From contig NW_027506913.1 of assembly GCF_052324685.1 (NCBI RefSeq), forward strand, positions 682,001 to 746,000: DNA of 64,000 bases, given 5' to 3'. Positions 33,730 to 45,949 of the stretch are shown piece by piece (within the stretch, counting starts at the first letter, position 1; every line of letters begins with the position of its first letter). The position numbers were made by a program, and so were the translations under genes. Under the pieces are notes generated by a model. That model searched no databases. It was not told where the DNA came from and saw only the letters and a list, made by a program, of their open reading frames with translations. The DNA comes from Brachyhypopomus gauderio (Eukaryota > Chordata > Actinopteri > Gymnotiformes > Hypopomidae).

Positions 33730-34081
33730 TCTCATTATACATGGATACCTGATGTTATTCACAAAACGTGGTACTTTGCCACTCACGTTTATTGATGGCA
33801 ACCAAAGCTCATGTTTTACAGATTGCTCCTGCTTTTTACCTTCAGAGATAACTCATGCAATACAGAACGATATAGGAGTCAACACCTTCAAAAACACTGT
33901 GCTTTAATATGTTCTGGTTACATTGACACCTTACTCACAGCTGCACAGATGACCGTGACTCTTACATCGTTTTTAAATGAAGTGATACAAAGCGTTGTTA
34001 TTTCTCAAAATCAGAATGAGGCCAAAGAGACCTGCATGCTGAAGCTGCGGCCCCATTTTCATGTTGCTATAAAGAAGCTTT

Positions 34082-34153
34082 TGACCCCGACGTGATTTGA
34101 ACACGTAACCTTCTGATCTGGAGTCAGACGCGCTACCGTTGCGCCACGAGGTC
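34082..34153 (-). tRNA. trnaw-cca: tRNA-Trp(CCA), canonical (unit 26)
   Basis: Array consensus. Confidence 0.97.
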
Positions 34154-34968
34154 TAATACATAGAAGTCTAGCTAAAAAAATGGAACAAGGCAGTCAGATG
34201 TTTTAGTTCAATAGCTCTTCCAATGTATTTTGATTTTTTTCATTCCCTCTCGTCTGCCTTAAAGTTTCACCAATTCAAGAGGAGAGTAATGGTGAGGGAA
34301 GAACGTACCAAAGGGAAGGAATCTTCAGGCAGAATCCCTGAGCTCTCTGCTTTCTTCTCAACCTGAGTAGTCTATGCATGATTCTGTGTTAGTATCTGTC
34401 GATTCGGCCCTTGAAAGGCAATACAGCTAAAGGTAACGTTTCTTGTTTATCATGCACCTGAGATGTAACAAAACGGAGGACCTTTCAAGAAAGGCTCTTG
34501 AGCAGAGTTACTTCAGAAAGTGAAGTAACGAAAAGAAAAACATTCTCATGTTACAATAGATTGGTGAGTGTGAAGAATAGCATCAAGTTAAAGACCTGGC
34601 AAGATTGGAACGAAGATGAGAAGAAAGTAAATGTGTTTTAGTTTAGTTTCTTATTTTTCCATGACTATTCAAGTCTTAGTGACTACATGAAGTTTTGATT
34701 CTTCAGTTTGCATTGAAGACAACCATTGATTGGACCTTACGGACTGTCAGCGGAAGTCCATTCCACCACCTTGTGGACTGACAGAGAAGATTCTTGTTGC
34801 ATGTCTTGTCGGCATCTTGAAGGGATGGTGGCACGAATAAAGCAATAATAGAGGCTTAAAGGCAGCCAGGTGCTGTAGTGGCTTGATAAGTGCTTTTATG
34901 CATGTGAGAAGCGATCCAGTTATGGGAGACTGCAATGGCCAAGATGCAAGGTAAAGAGACATATGTAG

Positions 34969-35040
34969 GCATTGGTGGTATAGTGGTGAGCATAGCTGCC
35001 TTCCAAGCAGTTGACCCGGGTTTGATTCCCGGCCAACGCA
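34969..35040 (+). pseudogene. trnag-ucc: tRNA-Gly(TCC)-like, C56 to U and A3-C70 (unit 27)
   Basis: The only damaged Gly in the core. G3 to A clashes with C70, and C56 to U gives TTTG in box B. It arose independently of the G56 class because U63 is absent. Confidence 0.8.
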
Positions 35041-35392
35041 TCTCATTATACATGGATACCTGATGTTATTCACAAAACGTGGTACTTTGCCACTCACGTT
35101 TATTGATGGCAACCAAAGCTCATGTTTTACAGATTGCTCCTGCTTTTTACCTTCAGAGATAACTCATGCAATACAGAACGATATAGGAGTCAACACCTTC
35201 AAAAACACTGTGCTTTAATATGTTCTGGTTACATTGACACCTTACTCACAGCTGCACAGATGACCGTGACTCTTACATCGTTTTTAAATGAAGTGATACA
35301 AAGCGTTGTTATTTCTCAAAATCAGAATGAGGCCAAAGAGACCTGCATGCTGAAGCTGCGGCCCCATTTTCATGTTGCTATAAAGAAGCTTT

Positions 35393-35464
35393 TGACCCCG
35401 ACGTGATTTGAACACGTAACCTTCTGATCTGGAGTCAGACGCGCTACCGTTGCGCCACGAGGTC
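35393..35464 (-). tRNA. trnaw-cca: tRNA-Trp(CCA), canonical (unit 27)
   Basis: Array consensus. Confidence 0.97.
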
Positions 35465-36279
35465 TAATACATAGAAGTCTAGCTAAAAAAATGGAACAAG
35501 GCAGTCAGATGTTTTAGTTCAATAGCTCTTCCAATGTATTTTGATTTTTTTCATTCCCTCTCGTCTGCCTTAAAGTTTCACCAATTCAAGAGGAGAGTAA
35601 TGGTGAGGGAAGAACGTACCAAAGGGAAGGAATCTTCAGGCAGAATCCCTGAGCTCTCTGCTTTCTTCTCAACCTGAGTAGTCTATGCATGATTCTGTGT
35701 TAGTATCTGTCGATTCGGCCCTTGAAAGGCAATACAGCTAAAGGTAACGTTTCTTGTTTATCATGCACCTGAGATGTAACAAAACGGAGGACCTTTCAAG
35801 AAAGGCTCTTGAGCAGAGTTACTTCAGAAAGTGAAGTAACGAAAAGAAAAACATTCTCATGTTACAATAGATTGGTGAGTGTGAAGAATAGCATCAAGTT
35901 AAAGACCTGGCAAGATTGGAACGAAGATGAGAAGAAAGTAAATGTGTTTTAGTTTAGTTTCTTATTTTTCCATGACTATTCAAGTCTTAGTGACTACATG
36001 AAGTTTTGATTCTTCAGTTTGCATTGAAGACAACCATTGATTGGACCTTACGGACTGTCAGCGGAAGTCCATTCCACCACCTTGTGGACTGACAGAGAAG
36101 ATTCTTGTTGCATGTCTTGTCGGCATCTTGAAGGGATGGTGGCACGAATAAAGCAATAATAGAGGCTTAAAGGCAGCCAGGTGCTGTAGTGGCTTGATAA
36201 GTGCTTTTATGCATGTGAGAAGCGATCCAGTTATGGGAGACTGCAATGGCCAAGATGCAAGGTAAAGAGACATATGTAG

Positions 36280-36351
36280 GCGTTGGTGGTATAGTGGTGA
36301 GCATAGCTGCCTTCCAAGCAGTTGACCCGGGTTCGATTCCCGGCCAACGCA
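36280..36351 (+). tRNA. trnag-ucc: tRNA-Gly(TCC), canonical (unit 28)
   Basis: Array consensus. Confidence 0.97.
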
Positions 36352-36703
36352 TCTCATTATACATGGATACCTGATGTTATTCACAAAACGTGGTACTTTG
36401 CCACTCACGTTTATTGATGGCAACCAAAGCTCATGTTTTACAGATTGCTCCTGCTTTTTACCTTCAGAGATAACTCATGCAATACAGAACGATATAGGAG
36501 TCAACACCTTCAAAAACACTGTGCTTTAATATGTTCTGGTTACATTGACACCTTACTCACAGCTGCACAGATGACCGTGACTCTTACATCGTTTTTAAAT
36601 GAAGTGATACAAAGCGTTGTTATTTCTCAAAATCAGAATGAGGCCAAAGAGACCTGCATGCTGAAGCTGCGGCCCCATTTTCATGTTGCTATAAAGAAGC
36701 TTT

Positions 36704-36775
36704 TGACCCCGACGTGATTTGAACACGTAACCTTCTGATGTGGAGTCAGACGCGCTACCGTTGCGCCACGAGGTC
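36704..36775 (-). tRNA. trnaw-cca: tRNA-Trp(CCA) with G37 to C (unit 28)
   Basis: Only one change: the base 3' of the anticodon is C, giving loop CUCCACA. Position 37 is normally a modified purine that steadies codon pairing. Promoter and fold are otherwise consensus. Confidence 0.88.
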
Positions 36776-37590
36776 TAATACGTAGAAGTCTAGCTAAAAA
36801 AATGGAACAAGGCAGTCAGATGTTTTAGTTCAATAGCTCTTCCAATGTATTTTGATTTTTTTCATTCCCTCTCGTCTGCCTTAAAGTTTCACCAATTCAA
36901 GAGGAGAGTAATGGTGAGGGAAGAACGTACCAAAGGGAAGGAATCTTCAGGCAGAATCCCTGAGCTCTCTGCTTTCTTCTCAACCTGAGTAGTCTATGCA
37001 TGATTCTGTGTTAGTATCTGTCGATTCGGCCCTTGAAAGGCAATACAGCTAAAGGTAACGTTTCTTGTTTATCATGCACCTGAGATGTAACAAAACGGAG
37101 GACCTTTCAAGAAAGGCTCTTGAGCAGAGTTACTTCAGAAAGTGAAGTAACGAAAAGAAAAACATTCTCATGTTACAATAGATTGGTGAGTGTGAAGAAT
37201 AGCATCAAGTTAAAGACCTGGCAAGATTGGAACGAAGATGAGAAGAAAGTAAATGTGCTTTAGTTTAGTTTCTTATTTTTCCATGAGTATTCAAGTCTTA
37301 GTGACTACATGAAGTTTTGATTCTTCAGTTTGCGTTGAAGACAACCATTGATTGGACCTTACGGACTGTCAGCGGAAGTCCATTCCACCACCTTGTGGAC
37401 TGACAGAGAAGATTCTTGTTGCATGTCTTGTCGGCATCTTGAAGGGATGGTGGCACGAATAAAGCAATAATAGAGGCTTAAAGGCAGCCAGGTGCTGTAG
37501 TGGCTTGATAAGTGCTTTTATGCATGTGAGAAGCGATCCAGTTATGGGAGACTGCAATGGCCAAGATGCAAGGTAAAGAGACATATGTAG

Positions 37591-37662
37591 GCGTTGGTGG
37601 TATAGTGGTGAGCATAGCTGCCTTCCAAGCAGTTGACCCGGGTTCGATTCCCGGCCAACGCA
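37591..37662 (+). tRNA. trnag-ucc: tRNA-Gly(TCC), canonical (unit 29)
   Basis: Array consensus. A one-base deletion downstream turns the first T run into T5 (CATTTTTAC). Confidence 0.97.
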
Positions 37663-38013
37663 TCTCATTATACATGGATACCTGATGTTATTCACAAAAC
37701 GTGGTACTTTGCCACTCACGTTTATTGATGGCAACCAAAGCTCATTTTTACAGATTGCTCCTGCTTTTTACCTTCAGAGATAACTCATGCAATACAGAAC
37801 GATATAGGAGTCAACACCTTCAAAAACACTGTGCTTTAATATGTTCTGGTTACATTGACACCTTACTCACAGCTGCACAGATGACCGTGACTCTTACATC
37901 GTTTTTAAATGAAGTGATACAAAGCGTTGTTATTTCTCAAAATCAGAATGAGGCCAAAGAGACCTGCATGCTGAAGCTGCGGCCCCATTTTCATGTTGCT
38001 ATAAAGAAGCTTT

Positions 38014-38085
38014 TGACCCCGACGTGATTTGAACACGTAACCTTCTGATCTGGAGTCAGACGCGCTACCGTTGCGCCACGAGGTC
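38014..38085 (-). tRNA. trnaw-cca: tRNA-Trp(CCA), canonical (unit 29)
   Basis: Array consensus. Confidence 0.97.
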
Positions 38086-38900
38086 TAATACGTAGAAGTC
38101 TAGCTAAAAAAATGGAACAAGGCAGTCAGATGTTTTAGTTCAATAGCTCTTCCAATGTATTTTGATTTTTTTCATTCCCTCTCGTCTGCCTTAAAGTTTC
38201 ACCAATTCAAGAGGAGAGTAATGGTGAGGGAAGAACGTACCAAAGGGAGGGAATCTTCAGGCAGAATCCCTGAGCTCTCTGCTTTCTTCTCAACCTGAGT
38301 AGTCTATGCATGACTCTGTGTTAGTATCTGTCGATTCGGCCCTTGAAAGGCAATACAGCTAAAGGTAACGTTTCTTGTTTATCATGCACCTGAGATGTAA
38401 CAAAACGGAGGACCTTTCAAGAAAGGCTCTTGAGCAGAGTTACTTCAGAAAGTGAAGTAACGAAAAGAAAAACATTCTCATGTTACAATAGATTGGTGAG
38501 TGTGAAGAATAGCATCAAGTTAAAGACCTGGCAAGATTGGAACGAAGATGAGAAGAAAGTAAATGTGTTTTAGTTTAGTTTCTTATTTTTCCATGAGTAT
38601 TCAAGTCTTAGTGACTACATGAAGTTTTGATTCTTCAGTTTGCGTTGAAGACAACCATTGATTGGACCTTACGGACTGTCAGCGGAAGTCCATTCCACCA
38701 CCTTGTGGACTGACAGAGAAGATTCTTGTTGCATGTCTTGTCGGCATCTTGAAGGGATGGTGGCACGAATAAAGCAATAATAGAGGCTTAAAGGCAGCCA
38801 GGTGCTGTAGTGGCTTGATAAGTGCTTTTATGCATGTGAGAAGCGATCCAGTTATGGGAGACTGCAATGGCCAAGATGCAAGGTAAAGAGACATATGTAG

Positions 38901-38972
38901 GCGTTGGTGGTATAGTGGTGAGCATAGCTGCCTTCCAAGCAGTTGACCCGGGTTCGATTCCCGGCCAACGCA
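38901..38972 (+). tRNA. trnag-ucc: tRNA-Gly(TCC), canonical (unit 30)
   Basis: Array consensus. Confidence 0.97.
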
Positions 38973-39324
38973 TCTCATTATACATGGATACCTGATGTTA
39001 TTCACAAAACGTGGTACTTTGCCACTCACGTTTATTGATGGCAACCAAAGCTCATGTTTTACAGATTGCTCCTGCTTTTTACCTTCAGAGATAACTCATG
39101 CAATACAGAACGATATAGGAGTCAACACCTTCAAAAACACTGTGCTTTAATATGTTCTGGTTACATTGACACCTTACTCACAGCTGCACAGATGACCGTG
39201 ACTCTTACATCGTTTTTAAATGAAGTGATACAAAGCGTTGTTATTTCTCAAAATCAGAATGAGGCCAAAGAGACCTGCATGCTGAAGCTGCGGCCCCATT
39301 TTCATGTTGCTATAAAGAAGCTTT

Positions 39325-39396
39325 TGACCCCGACGTGATTTGAACACGTAACCTTCTGATCTGGAGTCAGACGCGCTACCGTTGCGCCACGAGGTC
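39325..39396 (-). tRNA. trnaw-cca: tRNA-Trp(CCA), canonical (unit 30)
   Basis: Array consensus. Confidence 0.97.
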
Positions 39397-40211
39397 TAAT
39401 ACATAGAAGTCTAGCTAAAAAAATGGAACAAGGCAGTCAGATGTTTTAGTTCAATAGCTCTTCCAATGTATTTTGATTTTTTTCATTCCCTCTCGTCTGC
39501 CTTAAAGTTTCACCAATTCAAGAGGAGAGTAATGGTGAGGGAAGAACGTACCAAAGGGAAGGAATCTTCAGGCAGAATCCCTGAGCTCTCTGCTTTCTTC
39601 TCAACCTGAGTAGTCTATGCATGATTCTGTGTTAGTATCTGTCGATTCGGCCCTTGAAAGGCAATACAGCTAAAGGTAACGTTTCTTGTTTATCATGCAC
39701 CTGAGATGTAACAAAACGGAGGACCTTTCAAGAAAGGCTCTTGAGCAGAGTTACTTCAGAAAGTGAAGTAACGAAAAGAAAAACATTCTCATGTTACAAT
39801 AGATTGGTGAGTGTGAAGAATAGCATCAAGTTAAAGACCTGGCAAGATTGGAACGAAGATGAGAAGAAAGTAAATGTGTTTTAGTTTAGTTTCTTATTTT
39901 TCCATGACTATTCAAGTCTTAGTGACTACATGAAGTTTTGATTCTTCAGTTTGCATTGAAGACAACCATTGATTGGACCTTACGGACTGTCAGCGGAAGT
40001 CCATTCCACCACCTTGTGGACTGACAGAGAAGATTCTTGTTGCATGTCTTGTCGGCATCTTGAAGGGATGGTGGCACGAATAAAGCAATAATAGAGGCTT
40101 AAAGGCAGCCAGGTGCTGTAGTGGCTTGATAAGTGCTTTTATGCATGTGAGAAGCGATCCAGTTATGGGAGACTGCAATGGCCAAGATGCAAGGTAAAGA
40201 GACATATGTAG

Positions 40212-40283
40212 GCGTTGGTGGTATAGTGGTGAGCATAGCTGCCTTCCAAGCAGTTGACCCGGGTTCGATTCCCGGCCAACGCA
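40212..40283 (+). tRNA. trnag-ucc: tRNA-Gly(TCC), canonical (unit 31)
   Basis: Array consensus. Confidence 0.97.
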
Positions 40284-40635
40284 TCTCATTATACATGGAT
40301 ACCTGATGTTATTCACAAAACGTGGTACTTTGCCACTCACGTTTATTGATGGCAACCAAAGCTCATGTTTTACAGATTGCTCCTGCTTTTTACCTTCAGA
40401 GATAACTCATGCAATACAGAACGATATAGGAGTCAACACCTTCAAAAACACTGTGCTTTAATATGTTCTGGTTACATTGACACCTTACTCACAGCTGCAC
40501 AGATGACCGTGACTCTTACATCGTTTTTAAATGAAGTGATACAAAGCGTTGTTATTTCTCAAAATCAGAATGAGGCCAAAGAGACCTGCATGCTGAAGCT
40601 GCGGCCCCATTTTCATGTTGCTATAAAGAAGCTTT

Positions 40636-40707
40636 TGACCCCGACATGATTTGAACACGTAACCTTCTGATGTGGAGTCAGACGCACTACCGTTGCGCCA
40701 CGAGGTC
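40636..40707 (-). tRNA. trnaw-cca: tRNA-Trp(CCA) with G37 to C (unit 31)
   Basis: G37 to C as in unit 28, plus two stem changes to wobble: G12-U23 in the D stem and G51-U63 in the T stem. Confidence 0.85.
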
Positions 40708-41522
40708 TAATACGTAGAAGTCTAGCTAAAAAAATGGAACAAGGCAGTCAGATGTTTTAGTTCAATAGCTCTTCCAATGTATTTTGATTTTTTTCATTCC
40801 CTCTCGTCTGCCTTAAAGTTTCACCAATTCAAGAGGAGAGTAATGGTGAGGGAAGAACGTACCAAAGGGAAGGAATCTTCAGGCAGAATCCCTGAGCTCT
40901 CTGCTTTCTTCTCAACCTGAGTAGTCTATGCATGATTCTGTGTTAGTATCTGTCGATTCGGCCCTTGAAAGGCAATACAGCTAAAGGTAACGTTTCTTGT
41001 TTATCATGCACCTGAGATGTAACAAAACGGAGGACCTTTCAAGAAAGGCTCTTGAGCAGAGTTACTTCAGAAAGTGAAGTAACGAAAAGAAAAACATTCT
41101 CATGTTACAATAGATTGGTGAGTGTGAAGAATAGCATCAAGTTAAAGACCTGGCAAGATTGGAACGAAGATGAGAAGAAAGTAAATGTGTTTTAGTTTAG
41201 TTTCTTATTTTTCCATGACTATTCAAGTCTTAGTGACTACATGAAGTTTTGATTCTTCAGTTTGCATTGAAGACAACCATTGATTGGACCTTACGGACTG
41301 TCAGCGGAAGTCCATTCCACCACCTTGTGGACTGACAGAGAAGATTCTTGTTGCATGTCTTGTCGGCATCTTGAAGGGATGGTGGCACGAATAAAGCAAT
41401 AATAGAGGCTTAAAGGCAGCCAGGTGCTGTAGTGGCTTGATAAGTGCTTTTATGCATGTGAGAAGCGATCCAGTTATGGGAGACTGCAATGGCCAAGATG
41501 CAAGGTAAAGAGACATATGTAG

Positions 41523-41594
41523 GCGTTGGTGGTATAGTGGTGAGCATAGCTGCCTTCCAAGCAGTTGACCCGGGTTCGATTCCCGGCCAACGCA
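41523..41594 (+). tRNA. trnag-ucc: tRNA-Gly(TCC), canonical (unit 32)
   Basis: Array consensus. Confidence 0.97.
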
Positions 41595-41946
41595 TCTCAT
41601 TATACATGGATACCTGATGTTATTCACAAAACGTGGTACTTTGCCACTCACGTTTATTGATGGCAACCAAAGCTCATGTTTTACAGATTGCTCCTGCTTT
41701 TTACCTTCAGAGATAACTCATGCAATACAGAACGATATAGGAGTCAACACCTTCAAAAACACTGTGCTTTAATATGTTCTGGTTACATTGACACCTTACT
41801 CACAGCTGCACAGATGACCGTGACTCTTACATCGTTTTTAAATGAAGTGATACAAAGCGTTGTTATTTCTCAAAATCAGAATGAGGCCAAAGAGACCTGC
41901 ATGCTGAAGCTGCGGCCCCATTTTCATGTTGCTATAAAGAAGCTTT

Positions 41947-42018
41947 TGACCACGACATGATTTGAACACGTAACCTTCTGATGTGGAGTCAGACGCACTA
42001 CCGTTGCGCCACGAGGTC
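41947..42018 (-). tRNA. trnaw-cca: tRNA-Trp(CCA) with G37 to C and acceptor mismatch (unit 32)
   Basis: It carries the unit 31 changes (C37, U23, U63) plus a private G68 to U, giving a U5-U68 clash. An accumulation series with units 28 and 31. Confidence 0.8.
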
Positions 42019-42833
42019 TAATACGTAGAAGTCTAGCTAAAAAAATGGAACAAGGCAGTCAGATGTTTTAGTTCAATAGCTCTTCCAATGTATTTTGATT
42101 TTTTTCATTCCCTCTCGTCTGCCTTAAAGTTTCACCAATTCAAGAGGAGAGTAATGGTGAGGGAAGAACGTACCAAAGGGAAGGAATCTTCAGGCAGAAT
42201 CCCTGAGCTCTCTGCTTTCTTCTCAACCTGAGTAGTCTATGCATGATTCTGTGTTAGTATCTGTCGATTCGGCCCTTGAAAGGCAATACAGCTAAAGGTA
42301 ACGTTTCTTGTTTATCATGCACCTGAGATGTAACAAAACGGAGGACCTTTCAAGAAAGGCTCTTGAGCAGAGTTACTTCAGAAAGTGAAGTAACGAAAAG
42401 AAAAACATTCTCATGTTACAATAGATTGGTGAGTGTGAAGAATAGCATCAAGTTAAAGACCTGGCAAGATTGGAACGAAGATGAGAAGAAAGTAAATGTG
42501 TTTTAGTTTAGTTTCTTATTTTTCCATGACTATTCAAGTCTTAGTGACTACATGAAGTTTTGATTCTTCAGTTTGCATTGAAGACAACCATTGATTGGAC
42601 CTTACGGACTGTCAGCGGAAGTCCATTCCACCACCTTGTGGACTGACAGAGAAGATTCTTGTTGCATGTCTTGTCGGCATCTTGAAGGGATGGTGGCACG
42701 AATAAAGCAATAATAGAGGCTTAAAGGCAGCCAGGTGCTGTAGTGGCTTGATAAGTGCTTTTATGCATGTGAGAAGCGATCCAGTTATGGGAGACTGCAA
42801 TGGCCAAGATGCAAGGTAAAGAGACATATGTAG

Positions 42834-42905
42834 GCGTTGGTGGTATAGTGGTGAGCATAGCTGCCTTCCAAGCAGTTGACCCGGGTTCGATTCCCGGCCA
42901 ACGCA
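42834..42905 (+). tRNA. trnag-ucc: tRNA-Gly(TCC), canonical (unit 33)
   Basis: Array consensus. Confidence 0.97.
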
Positions 42906-43257
42906 TCTCATTATACATGGATACCTGATGTTATTCACAAAACGTGGTACTTTGCCACTCACGTTTATTGATGGCAACCAAAGCTCATGTTTTACAGATT
43001 GCTCCTGCTTTTTACCTTCAGAGATAACTCATGCAATACAGAACGATATAGGAGTCAACACCTTCAAAAACACTGTGCTTTAATATGTTCTGGTTACATT
43101 GACACCTTACTCACAGCTGCACAGATGACCGTGACTCTTACATCGTTTTTAAATGAAGTGATACAAAGCGTTGTTATTTCTCAAAATCAGAATGAGGCCA
43201 AAGAGACCTGCATGCTGAAGCTGCGGCCCCATTTTCATGTTGCTATAAAGAAGCTTT

Positions 43258-43329
43258 TGACCCCGACGTGATTTGAACACGTAACCTTCTGATGTGGAGT
43301 CAGACGCGCTACCGTTGCGCCACGAGGTC
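43258..43329 (-). tRNA. trnaw-cca: tRNA-Trp(CCA) with G37 to C (unit 33)
   Basis: Only C37 differs, as in unit 28, its partner in the five-unit duplication. Confidence 0.88.
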
Positions 43330-44144
43330 TAATACGTAGAAGTCTAGCTAAAAAAATGGAACAAGGCAGTCAGATGTTTTAGTTCAATAGCTCTTCCAAT
43401 GTATTTTGATTTTTTTCATTCCCTCTCGTCTGCCTTAAAGTTTCACCAATTCAAGAGGAGAGTAATGGTGAGGGAAGAACGTACCAAAGGGAAGGAATCT
43501 TCAGGCAGAATCCCTGAGCTCTCTGCTTTCTTCTCAACCTGAGTAGTCTATGCATGATTCTGTGTTAGTATCTGTCGATTCGGCCCTTGAAAGGCAATAC
43601 AGCTAAAGGTAACGTTTCTTGTTTATCATGCACCTGAGATGTAACAAAACGGAGGACCTTTCAAGAAAGGCTCTTGAGCAGAGTTACTTCAGAAAGTGAA
43701 GTAACGAAAAGAAAAACATTCTCATGTTACAATAGATTGGTGAGTGTGAAGAATAGCATCAAGTTAAAGACCTGGCAAGATTGGAACGAAGATGAGAAGA
43801 AAGTAAATGTGCTTTAGTTTAGTTTCTTATTTTTCCATGAGTATTCAAGTCTTAGTGACTACATGAAGTTTTGATTCTTCAGTTTGCGTTGAAGACAACC
43901 ATTGATTGGACCTTACGGACTGTCAGCGGAAGTCCATTCCACCACCTTGTGGACTGACAGAGAAGATTCTTGTTGCATGTCTTGTCGGCATCTTGAAGGG
44001 ATGGTGGCACGAATAAAGCAATAATAGAGGCTTAAAGGCAGCCAGGTGCTGTAGTGGCTTGATAAGTGCTTTTATGCATGTGAGAAGCGATCCAGTTATG
44101 GGAGACTGCAATGGCCAAGATGCAAGGTAAAGAGACATATGTAG

Positions 44145-44216
44145 GCGTTGGTGGTATAGTGGTGAGCATAGCTGCCTTCCAAGCAGTTGACCCGGGTTCG
44201 ATTCCCGGCCAACGCA
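44145..44216 (+). tRNA. trnag-ucc: tRNA-Gly(TCC), canonical (unit 34)
   Basis: Array consensus, with the downstream T5 variant of unit 29. Confidence 0.97.
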
Positions 44217-44567
44217 TCTCATTATACATGGATACCTGATGTTATTCACAAAACGTGGTACTTTGCCACTCACGTTTATTGATGGCAACCAAAGCTCATT
44301 TTTACAGATTGCTCCTGCTTTTTACCTTCAGAGATAACTCATGCAATACAGAACGATATAGGAGTCAACACCTTCAAAAACACTGTGCTTTAATATGTTC
44401 TGGTTACATTGACACCTTACTCACAGCTGCACAGATGACCGTGACTCTTACATCATTTTTAAATGAAGTGATACAAAGCGTTGTTATTTCTCAAAGTCAG
44501 AATGAGGCCAAAGAGACCTGCATGCTGAAGCTGCGGCCCCATTTTCATGTTGCTATAAAGAAGCTTT

Positions 44568-44639
44568 TGACCCCGACGTGATTTGAACACGTAACCTTCT
44601 GATCTGGAGTCAGACGCGCTACCGTTGCGCCACGAGGTC
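44568..44639 (-). tRNA. trnaw-cca: tRNA-Trp(CCA), canonical, first T4 lost (unit 34)
   Basis: The gene body is array consensus. The trailer's first TTTT is broken by an A to G change at 44496 on the + strand, so termination would fall further on. Confidence 0.96.
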
Positions 44640-45454
44640 TAATACGTAGAAGTCTAGCTAAAAAAATGGAACAAGGCAGTCAGATGTTTTAGTTCAATAG
44701 CTCTTCCAATGTATTTTGATTTTTTTCATTCCCTCTCGTCTGCCTTAAAGTTTCACCAATTCAAGAGGAGAGTAATGGTGAGGGAAGAACGTACCAAAGG
44801 GAGGGAATCTTCAGGCAGAATCCCTGAGCTCTCTGCTTTCTTCTCAACCTGAGTAGTCTATGCATGACTCTGTGTTAGTATCTGTCGATTCGGCCCTTGA
44901 AAGGCAATACAGCTAAAGGTAACGTTTCTTGTTTATCATGCACCTGAGATGTAACAAAACGGAGGACCTTTCAAGAAAGGCTCTTGAGCAGAGTTACTTC
45001 AGAAAGTGAAGTAACGAAAAGAAAAACATTCTCATGTTACAATAGATTGGTGAGTGTGAAGAATAGCATCAAGTTAAAGACCTGGCAAGATTGGAACGAA
45101 GATGAGAAGAAAGTAATTGTGTTTTAGTTTAGTTTCTTATTTTTCCATGAGTATTCAAGTCTTAGTGACTACATGAAGTTTTGATTCTTCAGTTTGCGTT
45201 GAAGACAACCATTGATTGGACCTTACGGACTGTCAGCGGAAGTCCATTCCACCACCTTGTGGACTGACAGAGAAGATTCTTGTTGCATGTCTTGTCGGCA
45301 TCTTGAAGGGATGGTGGCACGAATAAAGCAATAATAGAGGCTTAAAGGCAGCCAGGTGCTGTAGTGGCTTGATAAGTGCTTTTATGCATGTGAGAAGCGA
45401 TCCAGTTATGGGAGACTGCAATGGCCAAGATGCAAGGTAAAGAGACATATGTAG

Positions 45455-45526
45455 GCGTTGGTGGTATAGTGGTGAGCATAGCTGCCTTCCAAGCAGTTGA
45501 CCCGGGTTCGATTCCCGGCCAACGCA
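45455..45526 (+). tRNA. trnag-ucc: tRNA-Gly(TCC), canonical (unit 35)
   Basis: Array consensus, again with the downstream T5 variant. Confidence 0.97.
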
Positions 45527-45877
45527 TCTCATTATACATGGATACCTGATGTTATTCACAAAACGTGGTACTTTGCCACTCACGTTTATTGATGGCAACC
45601 AAAGCTCATTTTTACAGATTGCTCCTGCTTTTTACCTTCAGAGATAACTCATGCAATACAGAACGATATAGGAGTCAACACCTTCAAAAACACTGTGCTT
45701 TAATATGTTCTGGTTACATTGACACCTTACTCACAGCTGCACAGATGACCGTGACTCTTACATCGTTTTTAAATGAAGTGATACAAAGCGTTGTTATTTC
45801 TCAAAATCAGAATGAGGCCAAAGAGACCTGCATGCTGAAGCTGCGGCCCCATTTTCATGTTGCTATAAAGAAGCTTT

Positions 45878-45949
45878 TGACCCCGACGTGATTTGAACAC
45901 GTAACCTTCTGAACTGGAGTCAGACGCGCTACCGTTGCGCCACGAGGTC
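45878..45949 (-). tRNA. trnaw-cca: tRNA-Trp(CCA) with A38 to U (unit 35)
   Basis: One change: the last anticodon-loop base is U, giving CUCCAGU. It could pair abnormally across the loop but keeps CCA and G37. Confidence 0.87.

Larger units (their letters stand above)
36704..39396. repeat. Five-unit-period duplication, copy 1 (units 28-30)
   Basis: Order of markers: Trp with G37C at 36704-36775, the GTGCTTTAG spacer variant near 37256, a deleted T after tRNA-Gly (CTCATTTTTAC near 37741), then CATGACTCTG near 38309. The same order recurs 6,554 bp downstream in units 33-35. Confidence 0.8.
29728..45949. repeat. Near-canonical core of the array (units 23-35)
   Basis: Twelve of thirteen tRNA-Gly copies here are identical and structurally perfect; unit 27 is the exception. 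Most tRNA-Trp copies are also sound. Spacer markers GGGAAGGAATC, CCATGACTATTC and TTTGCATTGAAG run through units 24-28 and 31-33, so part of the core is a recent local expansion. Confidence 0.85.
43258..45949. repeat. Five-unit-period duplication, copy 2 (units 33-35)
   Basis: Copy of 36704-39396, offset about 6,554 bp (five units less one base). It carries Trp G37C (43258), GTGCTTTAG (near 43810), CTCATTTTTAC (near 44295 and 45605) and CATGACTCTG (near 44870). Confidence 0.8.
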
